From assembly GCA_021848095.1 (NCBI GenBank), contig JAJZMZ010000030.1, forward strand, positions 1-42,293: a DNA stretch of 42,293 nt. Direction: 5' to 3'. A model generated the notes under the pieces. It did not search any database, was not told the origin of the DNA, and was given only the letters and a program-made list of their open reading frames with translations. The stretch's first letter is position 1. Each line of letters starts with the position of its first letter. Below, piece by piece: positions 7,659 to 16,722 of the stretch. A program made the position numbers and the translations under genes. Origin of the DNA: Microcaldota archaeon (GTDB lineage Archaea > Micrarchaeota > Micrarchaeia > Micrarchaeales > CABMGC01).

Positions 7659-7715
7659 TTAATCTAATTTTTTAATTAAATTTTAATTATTGATTTATTT
7701 AATTATTTAGATTAA
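7659..7715. repeat. AT-only inverted repeat downstream of the gatDE operon
   Basis: TTAATCTAA (7659-7667) is complementary to TTAGATTAA (7707-7715), with a 39-nt AT-only loop holding T-runs. It could help end the gatDE-AIM24 transcript, but in DNA this AT-rich such arms arise easily. Confidence 0.25.
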
Positions 7716-7803
7716 TTTATTCTTATTAATGCTTGTAAAAAAATGAATTTATTTATAAGTAGGGTATTTAAACTTTTTTATTGTTATAGTAAATGGTACT
7801 TTT

Positions 7804-8631
7804 ATGATAGATATCATACCGTTAATTTTACAGACACAACCAATATTGAATACATTAGGTAACTCAACTGTTTATTTAAATGCAGCTACTATCTACACTG
7901 AAAATACAATAACAGTGTTGCTTACGCTTTTAACTATTTTAGCACTTTCAATACAAGTAGCTAGAGGTTACTTCTTAAGAGTTTTGAAAAAGTTTACATT
8001 AAGAGTAGCAGCAGATGTATGGTGGCTTATTTACGTAATACTACGTGATGCAAGTATATTCTTGATAGTTTTCTTTGGATTCATGCTTTTTTATCCAGGA
8101 ATATCTCAAGACTTTCCAATAGCAGTACCATTCATGCCTTTAGCTATAGATATATTTGCAATAGCATTAGTAATAATGTTAGTAAAAGATACAGATGAAG
8201 ATATAAAGTACAATAATATACTAACGATATTGATAGCAATAGGTACATTCATGTACATCTTTGGAACATTGTTTGTTACGGAGAGCGCAACGCAACTTGC
8301 AAAGCTTCCACCTACAGTTTCAAACTCTGCGGGAAATATATGGGGTTTCATGAACTTGTACTTTAACTCAATAAACAATCCAGCATTATCAATATACAGC
8401 TTCTATGTTGGAGTAGGAATATTAGTTATTGCAGGTTTAATTGCATTAAAGTATGGATTACAATTTGGAGTTCCTAGAAGTTCAATAATAACAAATCCAA
8501 ACCCAGTAGTGAAAACAACACAACAACCACAAACACAAGATAAAAAACAAATAACACAAACACCAGACAAGAAACAAACAACACAGACAGATACGCAGAA
8601 AACAGGAACAGGACCTAAGCAAACAACGTGA
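7804..8631 (+). CDS. Multi-pass membrane protein with Gln/Thr/Lys tail
   Basis: 275 aa, unassigned. About five hydrophobic segments are visible: near 35-55 (TVLLTLLTILALSIQVARGY), 75-100, 105-125, 135-155 and 195-218. The last ~45 residues are hydrophilic, with near-repeats of QTxDKKQxTQT, suggesting a flexible tail outside the bilayer. Aromatic and small residues between the helices give no catalytic motif. The ferredoxin gene starts 6 nt after the stop, so a joint role at the membrane, such as electron transfer, is possible but only inferred from spacing. Start: ATG 7804; the earlier ATG at 7793 is out of frame and hits a stop. Confidence 0.7.
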   Translation: MIDIIPLILQTQPILNTLGNSTVYLNAATIYTENTITVLLTLLTILALSIQVARGYFLRVLKKFTLRVAADVWWLIYVILRDASIFLIVFFGFMLFYPGISQDFPIAVPFMPLAIDIFAIALVIMLVKDTDEDIKYNNILTILIAIGTFMYIFGTLFVTESATQLAKLPPTVSNSAGNIWGFMNLYFNSINNPALSIYSFYVGVGILVIAGLIALKYGLQFGVPRSSIITNPNPVVKTTQQPQTQDKKQITQTPDKKQTTQTDTQKTGTGPKQTT

Positions 8632-8637
8632 TAATAG

Positions 8638-9072
8638 ATGCCATTCCAATACACATTTGATAACAAAGTTTGTATACAATGTGGAATTTGTGGAGATGTT
8701 TGTCCAGTTAATGCAATTGACTTTACAAGAGCAAGGCACAAAAATCCAGAGGATAGTAAAAATACATCAGACAATAAAGAAGATATGACTGAGTTTCCAA
8801 TACAAGTAGATAAATGTATAGGATGTATGATTTGTCCAGAGGAGTGTCCGGTTTCTTGTATTACAATATTAAAAGCAGATAAAGAACCATCTTATGCAGA
8901 AAGACAAGGACCAATGTTAACAGAAGAACCTGCAAAGGATGAGTTCAGTTTATCTAAGTATACAAAGATCAGACCAACAAGAATTAAAACAAAGGATCCT
9001 TGGGGTAAGGTGTATATTTACAAACCTAGAAGAAGAAAATCGCAGACAGGTACTTGGGAAAATATGGATTAA
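8638..9072 (+). CDS. Ferredoxin-like protein with two [4Fe-4S] motifs
   Basis: 144 aa. Two classical cluster motifs are present: CIQCGICGDVCPVNAI near 12-27 and CIGCMICPEECPVSCI near 59-74, each CxxCxxCxxxCP. They are separated by a charged insert (RHKNPEDSKNTSDNKED) longer than in small ferredoxins. A basic C-terminal tail (YKPRRRKSQTGTWEN) follows. The double-cluster core resembles NuoI or soluble 2[4Fe-4S] ferredoxins, but the true NuoI is in the complex I cluster at 37.6 kb. It likely carries electrons between oxidoreductases. It follows the membrane-protein gene by 6 nt and converges exactly on the methylthiotransferase gene. Confidence 0.88.
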   Translation: MPFQYTFDNKVCIQCGICGDVCPVNAIDFTRARHKNPEDSKNTSDNKEDMTEFPIQVDKCIGCMICPEECPVSCITILKADKEPSYAERQGPMLTEEPAKDEFSLSKYTKIRPTRIKTKDPWGKVYIYKPRRRKSQTGTWENMD

Positions 9073-10335
9073 TCAGATAGGTTTTGAGATCATACAAGCA
9101 TAGGAACTATCAACTATCTCAACAGTTACTTTATCCCCAACTGTAAGTTCTTTTGACAAAACAGCAACAGGCCTATAATAAATATCTCTTCCAGAAACTA
9201 AACCATTATTATTCTCAGTTACTACTACTTCTTCTCTCAGGCCCTTGAAATTATTGTACTGTAAAACCTGCATTTCACGTATTTCTCTAGACAATTTTGT
9301 ACTTCTTCTTTTTATTTCGTTTGCATTTATTTGTTGCAATTTAGAAGCCTTTGCATGAGGTCTTTGCCAGAACTTTGAGATGTTAGTAATCGTTGGCTTT
9401 ATTCCAAATAACAGTTCTTCGGTTAACTTGAAATCCTTAATACTTTCAGTAGGATAACCAACTATTATATCCGTACTTATGGTTATATCTGGTATTTTAT
9501 TGCGAATGTAATCAAAGTAATATTGTATGTCATACGTAGTGTAATTTCTTTGCATGTCTTTTAGTATTTTGTTACTTCCAGATTGTATTGGCAGGTGTAA
9601 AAACTTGAATACCTTATCTTGTTTTAGAGCTTCTATCAATGAGTCTAAGTATTTGTGTAAATGCTCTGGATTTAACATACCTATTCTAAGCATGAAATCA
9701 CCATCTAAAGCCGCAGCGTGTAGTGCTAACTCAGCTATGTTTGTTTTTTTATCTGCACCATATGCGCCTATGTCTTGAGAGGTTAGTTCTATTTCATAAG
9801 AGCCATTATTTATAGATCTAGAGATTGCTTTTAAGATTACATTTTCATCGAAGCTTTTTAATGGACCTCTCGCGTATTTAGTTTCGCAAAAAGAACAGCT
9901 ACTCAAACAACCCTCACTGATAGGTATCCTAGCTATTATTCCATTGCTATTTATGAATGAGGGTTTCTCTGCAATTGGAACTTCTTGTCCTTCTGGTACT
10001 AGCGTATTAAGTATCTTTATCGTTTCACTAGTTTTCAATATCTTTGCTGTTGGAGATGCCTTTTTGACTATATTGGGAGTAGCTGAAGCTAAACAACCGG
10101 TAACAACTATGTTTTTGTTTAAATTAGATAATCTTTCTAGCTTGCTTATTATCTTTTGTTCTGTTGGCTTCTTTACAGTACATGTATTAAGAATTATATA
10201 ATCATATTTTCCTGCATCATTTAAACGTAAAGTACCTCTGTCTATTGTATGGCCAGCAGATTGCAGTATGTTGTCCATTACGTCGCTATCCGCATTGTTT
10301 AATGTACAACCGTATGTTTCTATGAATACCTTCAA
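9073..10335 (-). CDS. tRNA t6A37 methylthiotransferase (MtaB/CDKAL1-type radical SAM)
   Basis: 420 aa, typical length. It adds a methylthio group to N6-threonylcarbamoyladenosine at position 37 of ANN-decoding tRNAs. The N-terminal UPF0004 domain carries the three cysteines of the auxiliary cluster (ETYGCTLNNADSDVM near 7, LNTCTVKKPTEQ near 51, VVTGCLASA near 80). The radical SAM motif CLSSCSFC lies near 140. The C-terminal TRAM-like domain covers about 360-420. The start is TTG: the frame is closed a few codons upstream and the sequence begins exactly at the conserved KVFIETYGC. A TATA-like TTATATTTAC about 25 nt upstream suggests a leaderless TTG-start message. Archaeal enzymes of this clade are often called e-MtaB. 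Confidence 0.92.
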   Translation of the reverse strand: MKVFIETYGCTLNNADSDVMDNILQSAGHTIDRGTLRLNDAGKYDYIILNTCTVKKPTEQKIISKLERLSNLNKNIVVTGCLASATPNIVKKASPTAKILKTSETIKILNTLVPEGQEVPIAEKPSFINSNGIIARIPISEGCLSSCSFCETKYARGPLKSFDENVILKAISRSINNGSYEIELTSQDIGAYGADKKTNIAELALHAAALDGDFMLRIGMLNPEHLHKYLDSLIEALKQDKVFKFLHLPIQSGSNKILKDMQRNYTTYDIQYYFDYIRNKIPDITISTDIIVGYPTESIKDFKLTEELLFGIKPTITNISKFWQRPHAKASKLQQINANEIKRRSTKLSREIREMQVLQYNNFKGLREEVVVTENNNGLVSGRDIYYRPVAVLSKELTVGDKVTVEIVDSSYACMISKPI

Positions 10336-10436
10336 GCTATCACTAAATTATGTAAATATAAGTTAAATTATTATTCTATCCTATTTATATATTTTGTTAT
10401 ACATATATTATTGTTATAAATTTTCATAGTGATAGA

Positions 10437-10625
10437 ATGCTTTGCGAAAGATGTGGTAAAGAGATACATAAAAATGTTAATTGTGGCTACTGCAACAGGA
10501 AAATTTGTTATAGTTGTCTTAAAAGCTCAAAAAGAGTTACAAAAGTAGAAAAAGCATTTATATGCAAAGACTGCTGGAGTAACATGAAGAAAAGAAAGAA
10601 GTACAAATCAGCGATAGGAGAGTAA
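10437..10625 (+). CDS. Small zinc-finger protein
   Basis: 62 aa. It has four CxxC-type pairs: CERCGKEI near 3, CGYC near 17, CYSC near 25 and CKDC near 48. The layout suggests two zinc sites in a ribbon, B-box or FYVE-like cross-brace, followed by a strongly basic end (MKKRKKYKS) that could touch nucleic acid. It diverges from the methylthiotransferase gene and has AT-rich promoter DNA upstream (TTATATATT near 10385). A similar 43-aa zinc protein lies at 33213. The function is unknown. Confidence 0.75.
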   Translation: MLCERCGKEIHKNVNCGYCNRKICYSCLKSSKRVTKVEKAFICKDCWSNMKKRKKYKSAIGE

Positions 10626-10692
10626 TTAGTAATTAATTTCTGTGATTAAAGCTCACATAACTTTATATATCTTAAAATAACTTGTAATTAGT

Positions 10693-11607
10693 ATGAGATA
10701 TCAAAATTCTTTTTATCTTTTAGGTTTATCTGTTTTGTTAGTTATATTACCTTTTTCACACACCGGAGGTTTTTATGCGCCTTCTGGCGGATATGTACAT
10801 GGATTTAATATAAGTAATACAATAATAAAAAATCCTTCAGTAAATTATACAAAACAAAACATAAACTTTAGTAATAATTATTTAATTGGATTATTTGGAA
10901 ATAATTACTATTCAAAGTACATAACTTTTTCAAGTTATAATACATTAAATAAAACAACAAATGTAACCTATAATTATACAGTACCTATGCAAAATGGTAC
11001 AGTTATAGAAAGTAATGCTTTATCTACAAATAATACGCTAGGAAAAAAATTGAAAATACTCATAACAGTTAAAAATAACAAAACACTATCTTACTTTGGA
11101 CCTATTACTGCATATTACCTAAATATAACTGCAGAACAGGCATTGAGTATTGGAGCTAAATATGGATTTATTAATGCAACAATAAATGGAATCGAACCAA
11201 TATATAAAAATTATAGTAAAAACTATTCATATTATTTGGTTTGGAAGATCATAAACAATACGTATTATTATCCAAAATTAACTAACACATCAGAGTATTA
11301 CTCAAAAATTTATAAAGGCATTTATGTAGATATAAACAATGGAAGCGTAGTGGGAGAATTTTTATATAATCCAACAAAAACAGTACATTATTATTCAAAT
11401 AATATTACAGGAGTCGCAGATGCCTTTTCCCTATTTCCATTGAATGTTTACAACTCAACAGCTCAAAAATCTCCATCAGGATACAATAGTACAGTTTCAT
11501 TACAATTCAATCCAAATTATCTTTTAATTGAAATGATATTCATTATTGCAGTTATAATAGTAATTGTAGCATTTGTAATTTTTAAGTATGTAATGCACGG
11601 AAAGTAA
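10693..11607 (+). CDS. Secreted, membrane-anchored protein with PepSY-like region
   Basis: 304 aa. A signal peptide or N-terminal anchor (SFYLLGLSVLLVILPFSHTG, about 6-25) and a C-terminal membrane helix (IEMIFIIAVIIVIVAFVIFK, about 278-300) frame an extracellular domain. That domain is full of Asn-x-Ser/Thr sites and Tyr, expected of a glycosylated archaeal cell-surface protein. Residues about 148-230 (AEQALSIGAKYG, then VWKI, then GIYVDINNGSVVGEF) resemble a PepSY-type fold: helix, then strands ending in a D-NG turn. It is a single gene, convergent with ileS and 13 nt from it. The PepSY comparison is tentative; the topology is clearer. Confidence 0.75.
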   Translation: MRYQNSFYLLGLSVLLVILPFSHTGGFYAPSGGYVHGFNISNTIIKNPSVNYTKQNINFSNNYLIGLFGNNYYSKYITFSSYNTLNKTTNVTYNYTVPMQNGTVIESNALSTNNTLGKKLKILITVKNNKTLSYFGPITAYYLNITAEQALSIGAKYGFINATINGIEPIYKNYSKNYSYYLVWKIINNTYYYPKLTNTSEYYSKIYKGIYVDINNGSVVGEFLYNPTKTVHYYSNNITGVADAFSLFPLNVYNSTAQKSPSGYNSTVSLQFNPNYLLIEMIFIIAVIIVIVAFVIFKYVMHGK

Positions 11608-11620
11608 AAATATACTTAGT

Positions 11621-14600
11621 CTAAAGAATTTTTATTTGAATTACTAACTTTTCTCCTTCTATTTCAAACTCTTTAGTTTCTAACTTTTCATTAGATAATT
11701 CTTTGTACATTTTTTTAGCATTTACATAATTAAGTATCTCATTTTCAAATGATTGAATTGCTTCGCTTAACTCGCCAGAAGTTACATAAAATAACTCAAT
11801 TTTATCTTGTTTTTTAAGTGAATGTTCTTTTCTTAAAAGCTGCACCCTTCTTTCAAATTCCCTGACTAATGCTTCATACTTAAGTTTTTGATCAATATGT
11901 GTATCAACATAAATGAAACCATATTTGAAGTTTATTCCATTTTCGGCTGTTAGTTTTTCTATTACATTGAAGTGAGTTTCGTTAATCTGAACAGGACCTT
12001 TTGATGTATGTAATTCATAGTAACCGTTTTTAGATAACTCTTCTTTGATTTTATTGTAGTCTGCTGATTTTAATGCTTCTGACACTGCGTTACTTTTATC
12101 TTTAAACTCAGGACCTATCTTTGAGAAGTTTGGCTTTATCTCTATTGAAACCGACTCTACTTTCTTTAATACAATTTCTTTAACATTAGTATAATCACAA
12201 ATTAATGAACTAAACTTTGTAACTATACTTTCTAACTCTTGAGAAGAAGTTTCTACTGTGACTTTAGACACAGGCCATCTTAATTTTATCCCAGATTGTT
12301 CTCTGCTATTAAGAATACCTGTTATTATTTCATCAACAATTAAAAAGTCTTTTTCTAAATCTTGATTAATAAAATCCTTTGGAATTTTTGGCCATTTATT
12401 TAGGAATATACTTTCCTTATCTTCGCACATTTTTTTATTTGCTTCTAGATACAAATACTCTGAAGAAAATGGAGTGAATGTAGATATCATAACATTTAAG
12501 TTATATAAAATATAATTCATCAACTCTACATAGTACTTTGCTTGCTTCTTTTCGGCAAAAAGTATTTTCTTTTTGAATATCTTTAGATAAAATCTGCTTA
12601 AATCATTTAATAAAAAGTTGCTGATAGAATTATTTGCAACTTGAATTTTGTAATTTGTAAGTGAATCAGTTACAACTTCTAATGTAGAGGATAATCTTGA
12701 AAGAATCCATAAATCTTCTATATCATTTATTTTTTGTATACTTGGTTTTTTAATTTTAGTTGGAACATACTTTGTTAATGAAGTATATTCATTAAATAAA
12801 TTAAACATATTGTAAAGTGTACTTATTTTCTTTTCAGATTCCTTCATTTCATCTTTTTTAAATTGCAAATCTAACCACTGTGTATGACTAGAGCACCATA
12901 ATCTGTAACCATCTGCAGAAGTTATTTTTAGAAGTTCATCTAATGAAATATAATTCCCTAAACTCTTGTGCATCTCTCTTCCATCATCAGATAAAAGCAT
13001 CCCATCTATAACTACATTTTTGAATGGTGCTTTTCCATAAAGCATAACGCTTATTTTTAAAAGTGTTGAGAACCAGCCACGTAATTGATCCTTACCTTCA
13101 AGTATGAACTGTGCTGGAAATAATTTATCAAATTCTTCTTGTGATAAACTTGCTTTGAATACTATTCCAGAGTCGTACCATACATCAAATACATCACTTA
13201 TTCTGGAACTTTCAGCCCCACATTTTTCACATTTTATTTTTATTTCGTCTATGAATGGTTTATGTAAATTAGTAATTGCTGTTGCTTTTTCTTTATTTAC
13301 AGAATTTGAAATTAATTCTTCTTTTGAACCTATGACTTTATCATTATTACATGAAGAACAATGCCAAATTGGAATAGGTATTCCCCAGTATCTTTGACGT
13401 GCTATACTCCAATCAGGAGAGTTTGTTAATACATCATCCATCCAAGATTTTGCCTCTTCTGGATGCCAAGATACTTTTTTATTTTCACTTAACAATTTAC
13501 TTTTTATTTTTTGAATATTAAAGAACCATTGTTTTGTAACTAAAAATAGAAGTTTTTCTTTACATCTCCAACAATGTGGATAACTATGTTTTACCTTGAA
13601 ATGTCCAAAAAGAACATTCATTGCTTTAAGATCTTCGGTTATTTTCATGTTTGCCTCTTCTGGTACCTTTAAGTTAGCATAAGAACCTGCATCATTATTG
13701 TAATTTCCAGATAAATTAACAGGAGAAAATATAGGGAGATTATTTTTCAAGCCTATCTGATAATCTTCTAGACCATGACCTGGTGCTATATGGACAATTC
13801 CGCTTCCTTCTTGAGATGAAACAAGAGTTTCTGCAGAAACTACTTTATGAACATTCCGTAATTCTTTTTGCTTTGGAACTTTATTTTCCATTGGATTAAT
13901 ATAGAAAAGACCATCTAACTCACTTCCGTAGAACTCTGCTTCTATTATAAAGTTGTCCTTAGAAATCTCAGATAAGTACTCTAAACGTGATTTCATAAAA
14001 ATAAGTGATTTATCATTTACTTTTACTTTTACATAAAGTTCTTTTGGATTTATTGCTACAGCGATGTTAGAAGGCAATGTCCATGGAGTTGTTGTCCATA
14101 TTAAGAAGTAAGTATTTTCAGATATCTCTATTTTAGGTTTTGATAACTCTTTATTAACTTTAAACTCTACAAAAATTGAGTTGTCCGTTTCATCAGAGTA
14201 CTCTACTTCTAAAGTACCTTGTGCAAGAACAGTACCGCAATGAGTACAGTAAAGCATTGGTTTTACCCCAGAGTAAAGTAAGCCTTTTTCATTTATTTTT
14301 TTTAAAATATCCCATGCCGATTCAATAAAAGAATTTTCATATGCCAAATAAGGTTTTTCAAAATCAAGTGATGCCCCGAATCTAATAAAATCTTTAGTCA
14401 TAGATGGAATTAATGAGGTTACATACTCTTTACAATAATTTGTAAAGTTTTCAACACCTATTTTAATTTCTATGTCTTTTTTTGATTTGAGTTCCAAAGT
14501 CTTTTCAACTTTATTTTCTATAGGCAATCCATGAACATCGTAACCTGCTTTGTCATGAACATTAAAACCTTGTAATCTGCGAAATCTAATGTAAATATCT

Positions 14601-14773
14601 TTAATTGATTTAACCCAAATCTGACCGGGATGTAAATAACCACTTGAATAAGGAGGGCCATCTAAAAAATAAAATGATTTATTGTTTTTATTTAATGCTT
14701 TTGTTTTTTCTAAAATATTCATTTCTTTCCAGTATTGAAGTATCTGTTCCTCATTTTTTATGAAATTGAACAT
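11621..14773 (-). CDS. ileS: Isoleucyl-tRNA synthetase
   Basis: 1050 aa, normal for archaeal IleRS. A class I synthetase charging tRNA(Ile). The Rossmann core starts YFLDGPPYSSGYLHPGQIW, so the HIGH signature reads HPGQ. The KMSKS loop reads EMHKSLGN. GYDVHGLPIENKVEK follows the first motif. An editing (CP1) domain lies about 180-390 with TTPWTLPSN near 242. Zinc-type CxxC pairs are present (CTHC, CWRC, CSSC, CEKC). The C-terminal half holds the anticodon-binding helices. I chose ATG 14773 over TTG 14830: a TATA box lies at 14800-14807, inside the longer version, and GGAG sits just before the ATG. Confidence 0.95.
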   Translation of the reverse strand: MFNFIKNEEQILQYWKEMNILEKTKALNKNNKSFYFLDGPPYSSGYLHPGQIWVKSIKDIYIRFRRLQGFNVHDKAGYDVHGLPIENKVEKTLELKSKKDIEIKIGVENFTNYCKEYVTSLIPSMTKDFIRFGASLDFEKPYLAYENSFIESAWDILKKINEKGLLYSGVKPMLYCTHCGTVLAQGTLEVEYSDETDNSIFVEFKVNKELSKPKIEISENTYFLIWTTTPWTLPSNIAVAINPKELYVKVKVNDKSLIFMKSRLEYLSEISKDNFIIEAEFYGSELDGLFYINPMENKVPKQKELRNVHKVVSAETLVSSQEGSGIVHIAPGHGLEDYQIGLKNNLPIFSPVNLSGNYNNDAGSYANLKVPEEANMKITEDLKAMNVLFGHFKVKHSYPHCWRCKEKLLFLVTKQWFFNIQKIKSKLLSENKKVSWHPEEAKSWMDDVLTNSPDWSIARQRYWGIPIPIWHCSSCNNDKVIGSKEELISNSVNKEKATAITNLHKPFIDEIKIKCEKCGAESSRISDVFDVWYDSGIVFKASLSQEEFDKLFPAQFILEGKDQLRGWFSTLLKISVMLYGKAPFKNVVIDGMLLSDDGREMHKSLGNYISLDELLKITSADGYRLWCSSHTQWLDLQFKKDEMKESEKKISTLYNMFNLFNEYTSLTKYVPTKIKKPSIQKINDIEDLWILSRLSSTLEVVTDSLTNYKIQVANNSISNFLLNDLSRFYLKIFKKKILFAEKKQAKYYVELMNYILYNLNVMISTFTPFSSEYLYLEANKKMCEDKESIFLNKWPKIPKDFINQDLEKDFLIVDEIITGILNSREQSGIKLRWPVSKVTVETSSQELESIVTKFSSLICDYTNVKEIVLKKVESVSIEIKPNFSKIGPEFKDKSNAVSEALKSADYNKIKEELSKNGYYELHTSKGPVQINETHFNVIEKLTAENGINFKYGFIYVDTHIDQKLKYEALVREFERRVQLLRKEHSLKKQDKIELFYVTSGELSEAIQSFENEILNYVNAKKMYKELSNEKLETKEFEIEGEKLVIQIKIL

Positions 14774-14799
14774 TGAATCTCCACTTAAACGTTTTAGAA

Positions 14800-14807
14800 T
14801 ATATAAA
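14800..14807 (-). promoter_or_regulatory. TATA box for ileS
   Basis: TTTATATA on the minus strand, 27-34 nt upstream of the chosen ATG. This distance implies little or no leader and supports the shorter protein start. Confidence 0.55.
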
Positions 14808-14862
14808 TTAAACTTATTAAACCTTTTCAACTAATTATTATTGCAAAAATATTAGTGTGTTT

Positions 14863-15501
14863 ATGAGAAATGCTGACTTAGCAACAATTTTAAGAGTATT
14901 AATGGTATTTTTTGTAGCTTATTTAGTTATATTAAAAATAAATCCAGTATATAGTATAATAATACTATTGCTAGCTTTCTTGTTAGATGGAGTCGATGGC
15001 TATCTTGCTATAAGAGAAGCTAGCGAAGGTAAAGTATCTTTCATTATGTACATAAAAGCTGCTAGTGGAAATCCAAAATATAAAAAAGAAATGAAGGAGT
15101 TGAAGGAAGGTATATCAAAAAAATATCCACATGGTCCTAGAATGGACGTTGCTGGAGATAGAGCAGTAGAGTATGCTCTTTGGGCAGTTTTTACATACTT
15201 AAACATACTACCGTTGTTTGTAATTTTAATAGTTATATTTAGGCACTCTTTCGTAGATGGATTAATGGCTGCAAAAGGAACATCTAATAAAATGAAAAGT
15301 AAGTTTGCAAGAGTTGTTTATTCATCAAATATAGGTAGAGGGGGAATAAACATTGTTAAATTTTTGGCATTTTCTTATTTGATTTTAGTTTATGTATCTA
15401 ATTTTCCAATGATTTATGGATACATATTAACAGGTATTCTTCTTTTGTATATAATTTTAAGAGGAGTAGCAGAAGTTTATGAGGTATTTCAGAATGAGTA
15501 A
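14863..15501 (+). CDS. CDP-alcohol phosphatidyltransferase family protein
   Basis: About 212 aa. This membrane enzyme family transfers a phosphatidyl or archaetidyl group from a CDP-activated lipid to an alcohol such as inositol phosphate, serine or glycerol phosphate. The active-site motif is recognisable in two pieces: LLDGVDGYLAIRE near 41-53 and GPRMDVAGDRAVEYAL near 93-108, giving the DxxDG and GxxxDxxxD aspartates. Between them are about 40 residues, mostly charged, where the family normally has about 9. Hydrophobic helices lie near 8-38, 105-130 and 160-205. ATG 14863 is preferred; GTG 14857 would add two residues. The next gene overlaps its stop, so both probably work on lipid or glycolipid synthesis. 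The acceptor alcohol is unknown. Confidence 0.82.
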   Translation: MRNADLATILRVLMVFFVAYLVILKINPVYSIIILLLAFLLDGVDGYLAIREASEGKVSFIMYIKAASGNPKYKKEMKELKEGISKKYPHGPRMDVAGDRAVEYALWAVFTYLNILPLFVILIVIFRHSFVDGLMAAKGTSNKMKSKFARVVYSSNIGRGGINIVKFLAFSYLILVYVSNFPMIYGYILTGILLLYIILRGVAEVYEVFQNE

Positions 15502-16204
15502 TATAAAACCATATATAAGTGTCATAGTTCCAGCAAAGAATGAAGAAAAGTATATAATGAATGTTTTCAAAGGTTTGAAAACTCAAAGTTTTAAAGATTT
15601 TGAAGTAATAATAATAGATGGTGGAAGTACAGATAATACAGTAAAGATATCAAAAAAGTATGCAAGAGTAATTGTTGATAAAAGAAAGGGTATAGGTAGA
15701 GCTAGAAACATTGGTGCAAAGATTGCTAAAGGTAAAGTGCTTGTTTTCATAGATGCAGATACTATGCCTTCAAAAGACACTCTTAAGGCTTATAAAAATA
15801 TAATAAATGATAAGGTTGTAGCTGCTACAGGTCCGATACTCCCACTTGAAAAAACAAACTTAAGAATAACATTAGGATTTAAATTTGTTTCAATATTTTT
15901 TGTAAAGTTAGCAATAAAAATAGGAAAACCAAGTATAGTAGGTTCAAACTTTGCCATATCAAAAAAGGCTTTTAATAAAATTAATGGCTTTGATGAGAAA
16001 TTGATAACTTATGAAGACTGGGATTTATCAAATAGAGTTAAAAAATATGGGAAGATAGAGTTTGTAGATGACGCAGTTGTTTACACAAGCACAAGAAGGG
16101 TTGAGAAGTGGGGAATTTCTGGCTTCTTTATGTTTCATGTAGGAAACATGATACGCTATAACTTATTCAAAAAGTCAAAGGACCACTATGAAGAAATTAG
16201 ATAA
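15494..16204 (+). CDS. Family 2 glycosyltransferase
   Basis: About 236 aa from ATG 15494, overlapping the previous stop as ATGAGTAA; ATG 15479 would add five residues. GT-A fold: YISVIVPAKNEEKYI at the N-terminus binds the nucleotide, IIIDGGSTDNT near 40 is the family hallmark, and VFIDADTMPS near 88 holds the metal-binding DxD. TYEDWDLSNRVKKYG near 174 carries the acidic base region. There are no long membrane helices, so it is a cytoplasmic or membrane-associated single-domain enzyme. Coupling to the phosphatidyltransferase gene suggests glycolipid or surface-glycan synthesis. The sugar and acceptor are unknown. Confidence 0.88.
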   Translation: MSNIKPYISVIVPAKNEEKYIMNVFKGLKTQSFKDFEVIIIDGGSTDNTVKISKKYARVIVDKRKGIGRARNIGAKIAKGKVLVFIDADTMPSKDTLKAYKNIINDKVVAATGPILPLEKTNLRITLGFKFVSIFFVKLAIKIGKPSIVGSNFAISKKAFNKINGFDEKLITYEDWDLSNRVKKYGKIEFVDDAVVYTSTRRVEKWGISGFFMFHVGNMIRYNLFKKSKDHYEEIR

Positions 16205-16209
16205 ATAAA

Positions 16210-16722
16210 TTAAAATAAAGCAAGAATAGCAAGCGAATTTTCTAAAATATGTGCAACTATTGATGGATATATAGAGTTTGTTTTTTTGTATGCATAACCT
16301 GCAAGTATACCAAATACAGTTGCTGCAGTTATCAAAAGAACAAAAGAAACAAGATCTATTGATGAGTAATAACCAGAGTGTAGTAATCCGAATATAATTG
16401 CGCTAGGAACTATCCCAATTCTTTTGACCAATAACCCTCTGAATGTAATCTCTTCGATTATTGGAGCTATTATTGCCACAAAAAAGTAAAACCATATTGG
16501 TGGTGGAGCTGGAGTATTTTGAAATATTGAACCGGTATTCCCAGTTATATTTGAATTAGTCGCATAGGATAAAAATGATGACAAAATTATTGTAAAAAAT
16601 ACTAATGTTATGAATATTCCCACCCCCAGTAAAAGATTTTTAGGGGTTAATGTATGTAAAGAAAGACCAAGCTCTTTTGCAAATCCTTTGTTCATTTTTT
16701 TAACAAGAAATAGGTATGACAA
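16210..16722 (-). CDS. CPBP-family intramembrane protease (start uncertain)
   Basis: The visible family core is 170 aa from TTG 16722. Motif 1 is EEITFRG (EExxxR), motif 2 FGLLHSG (FxxxH) and motif 3 AHILEN, all needed for the glutamate-type intramembrane peptidase of the CAAX/Abi (CPBP) family. Substrates are unknown in archaea. Several membrane helices surround the motifs. The same frame stays open another 106 codons upstream to 17040 and encodes what look like the missing first membrane helices, but without ATG, GTG or TTG; see the separate entry. ATG 16695 is an internal alternative. It is the last gene after aIF5A, S24e and S27ae on the minus strand. Family call strong, start weak. Confidence 0.78.
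   Translation of the reverse strand: MSYLFLVKKMNKGFAKELGLSLHTLTPKNLLLGVGIFITLVFFTIILSSFLSYATNSNITGNTGSIFQNTPAPPPIWFYFFVAIIAPIIEEITFRGLLVKRIGIVPSAIIFGLLHSGYYSSIDLVSFVLLITAATVFGILAGYAYKKTNSIYPSIVAHILENSLAILALF

Noticed and set aside
7659-7715. Strong intrinsic terminator after gatDE-AIM24
   Set aside because: The stem is 9 bp of mostly A-T with a 39-nt loop; in such AT-rich DNA this is weak evidence, so it is listed only as a low-confidence repeat.
8403-8774. Minus-strand cysteine-rich open frames across the tail of the membrane protein and the ferredoxin start
   Set aside because: Cysteines arise from reading the ACA/CAA-rich tail on the other strand.
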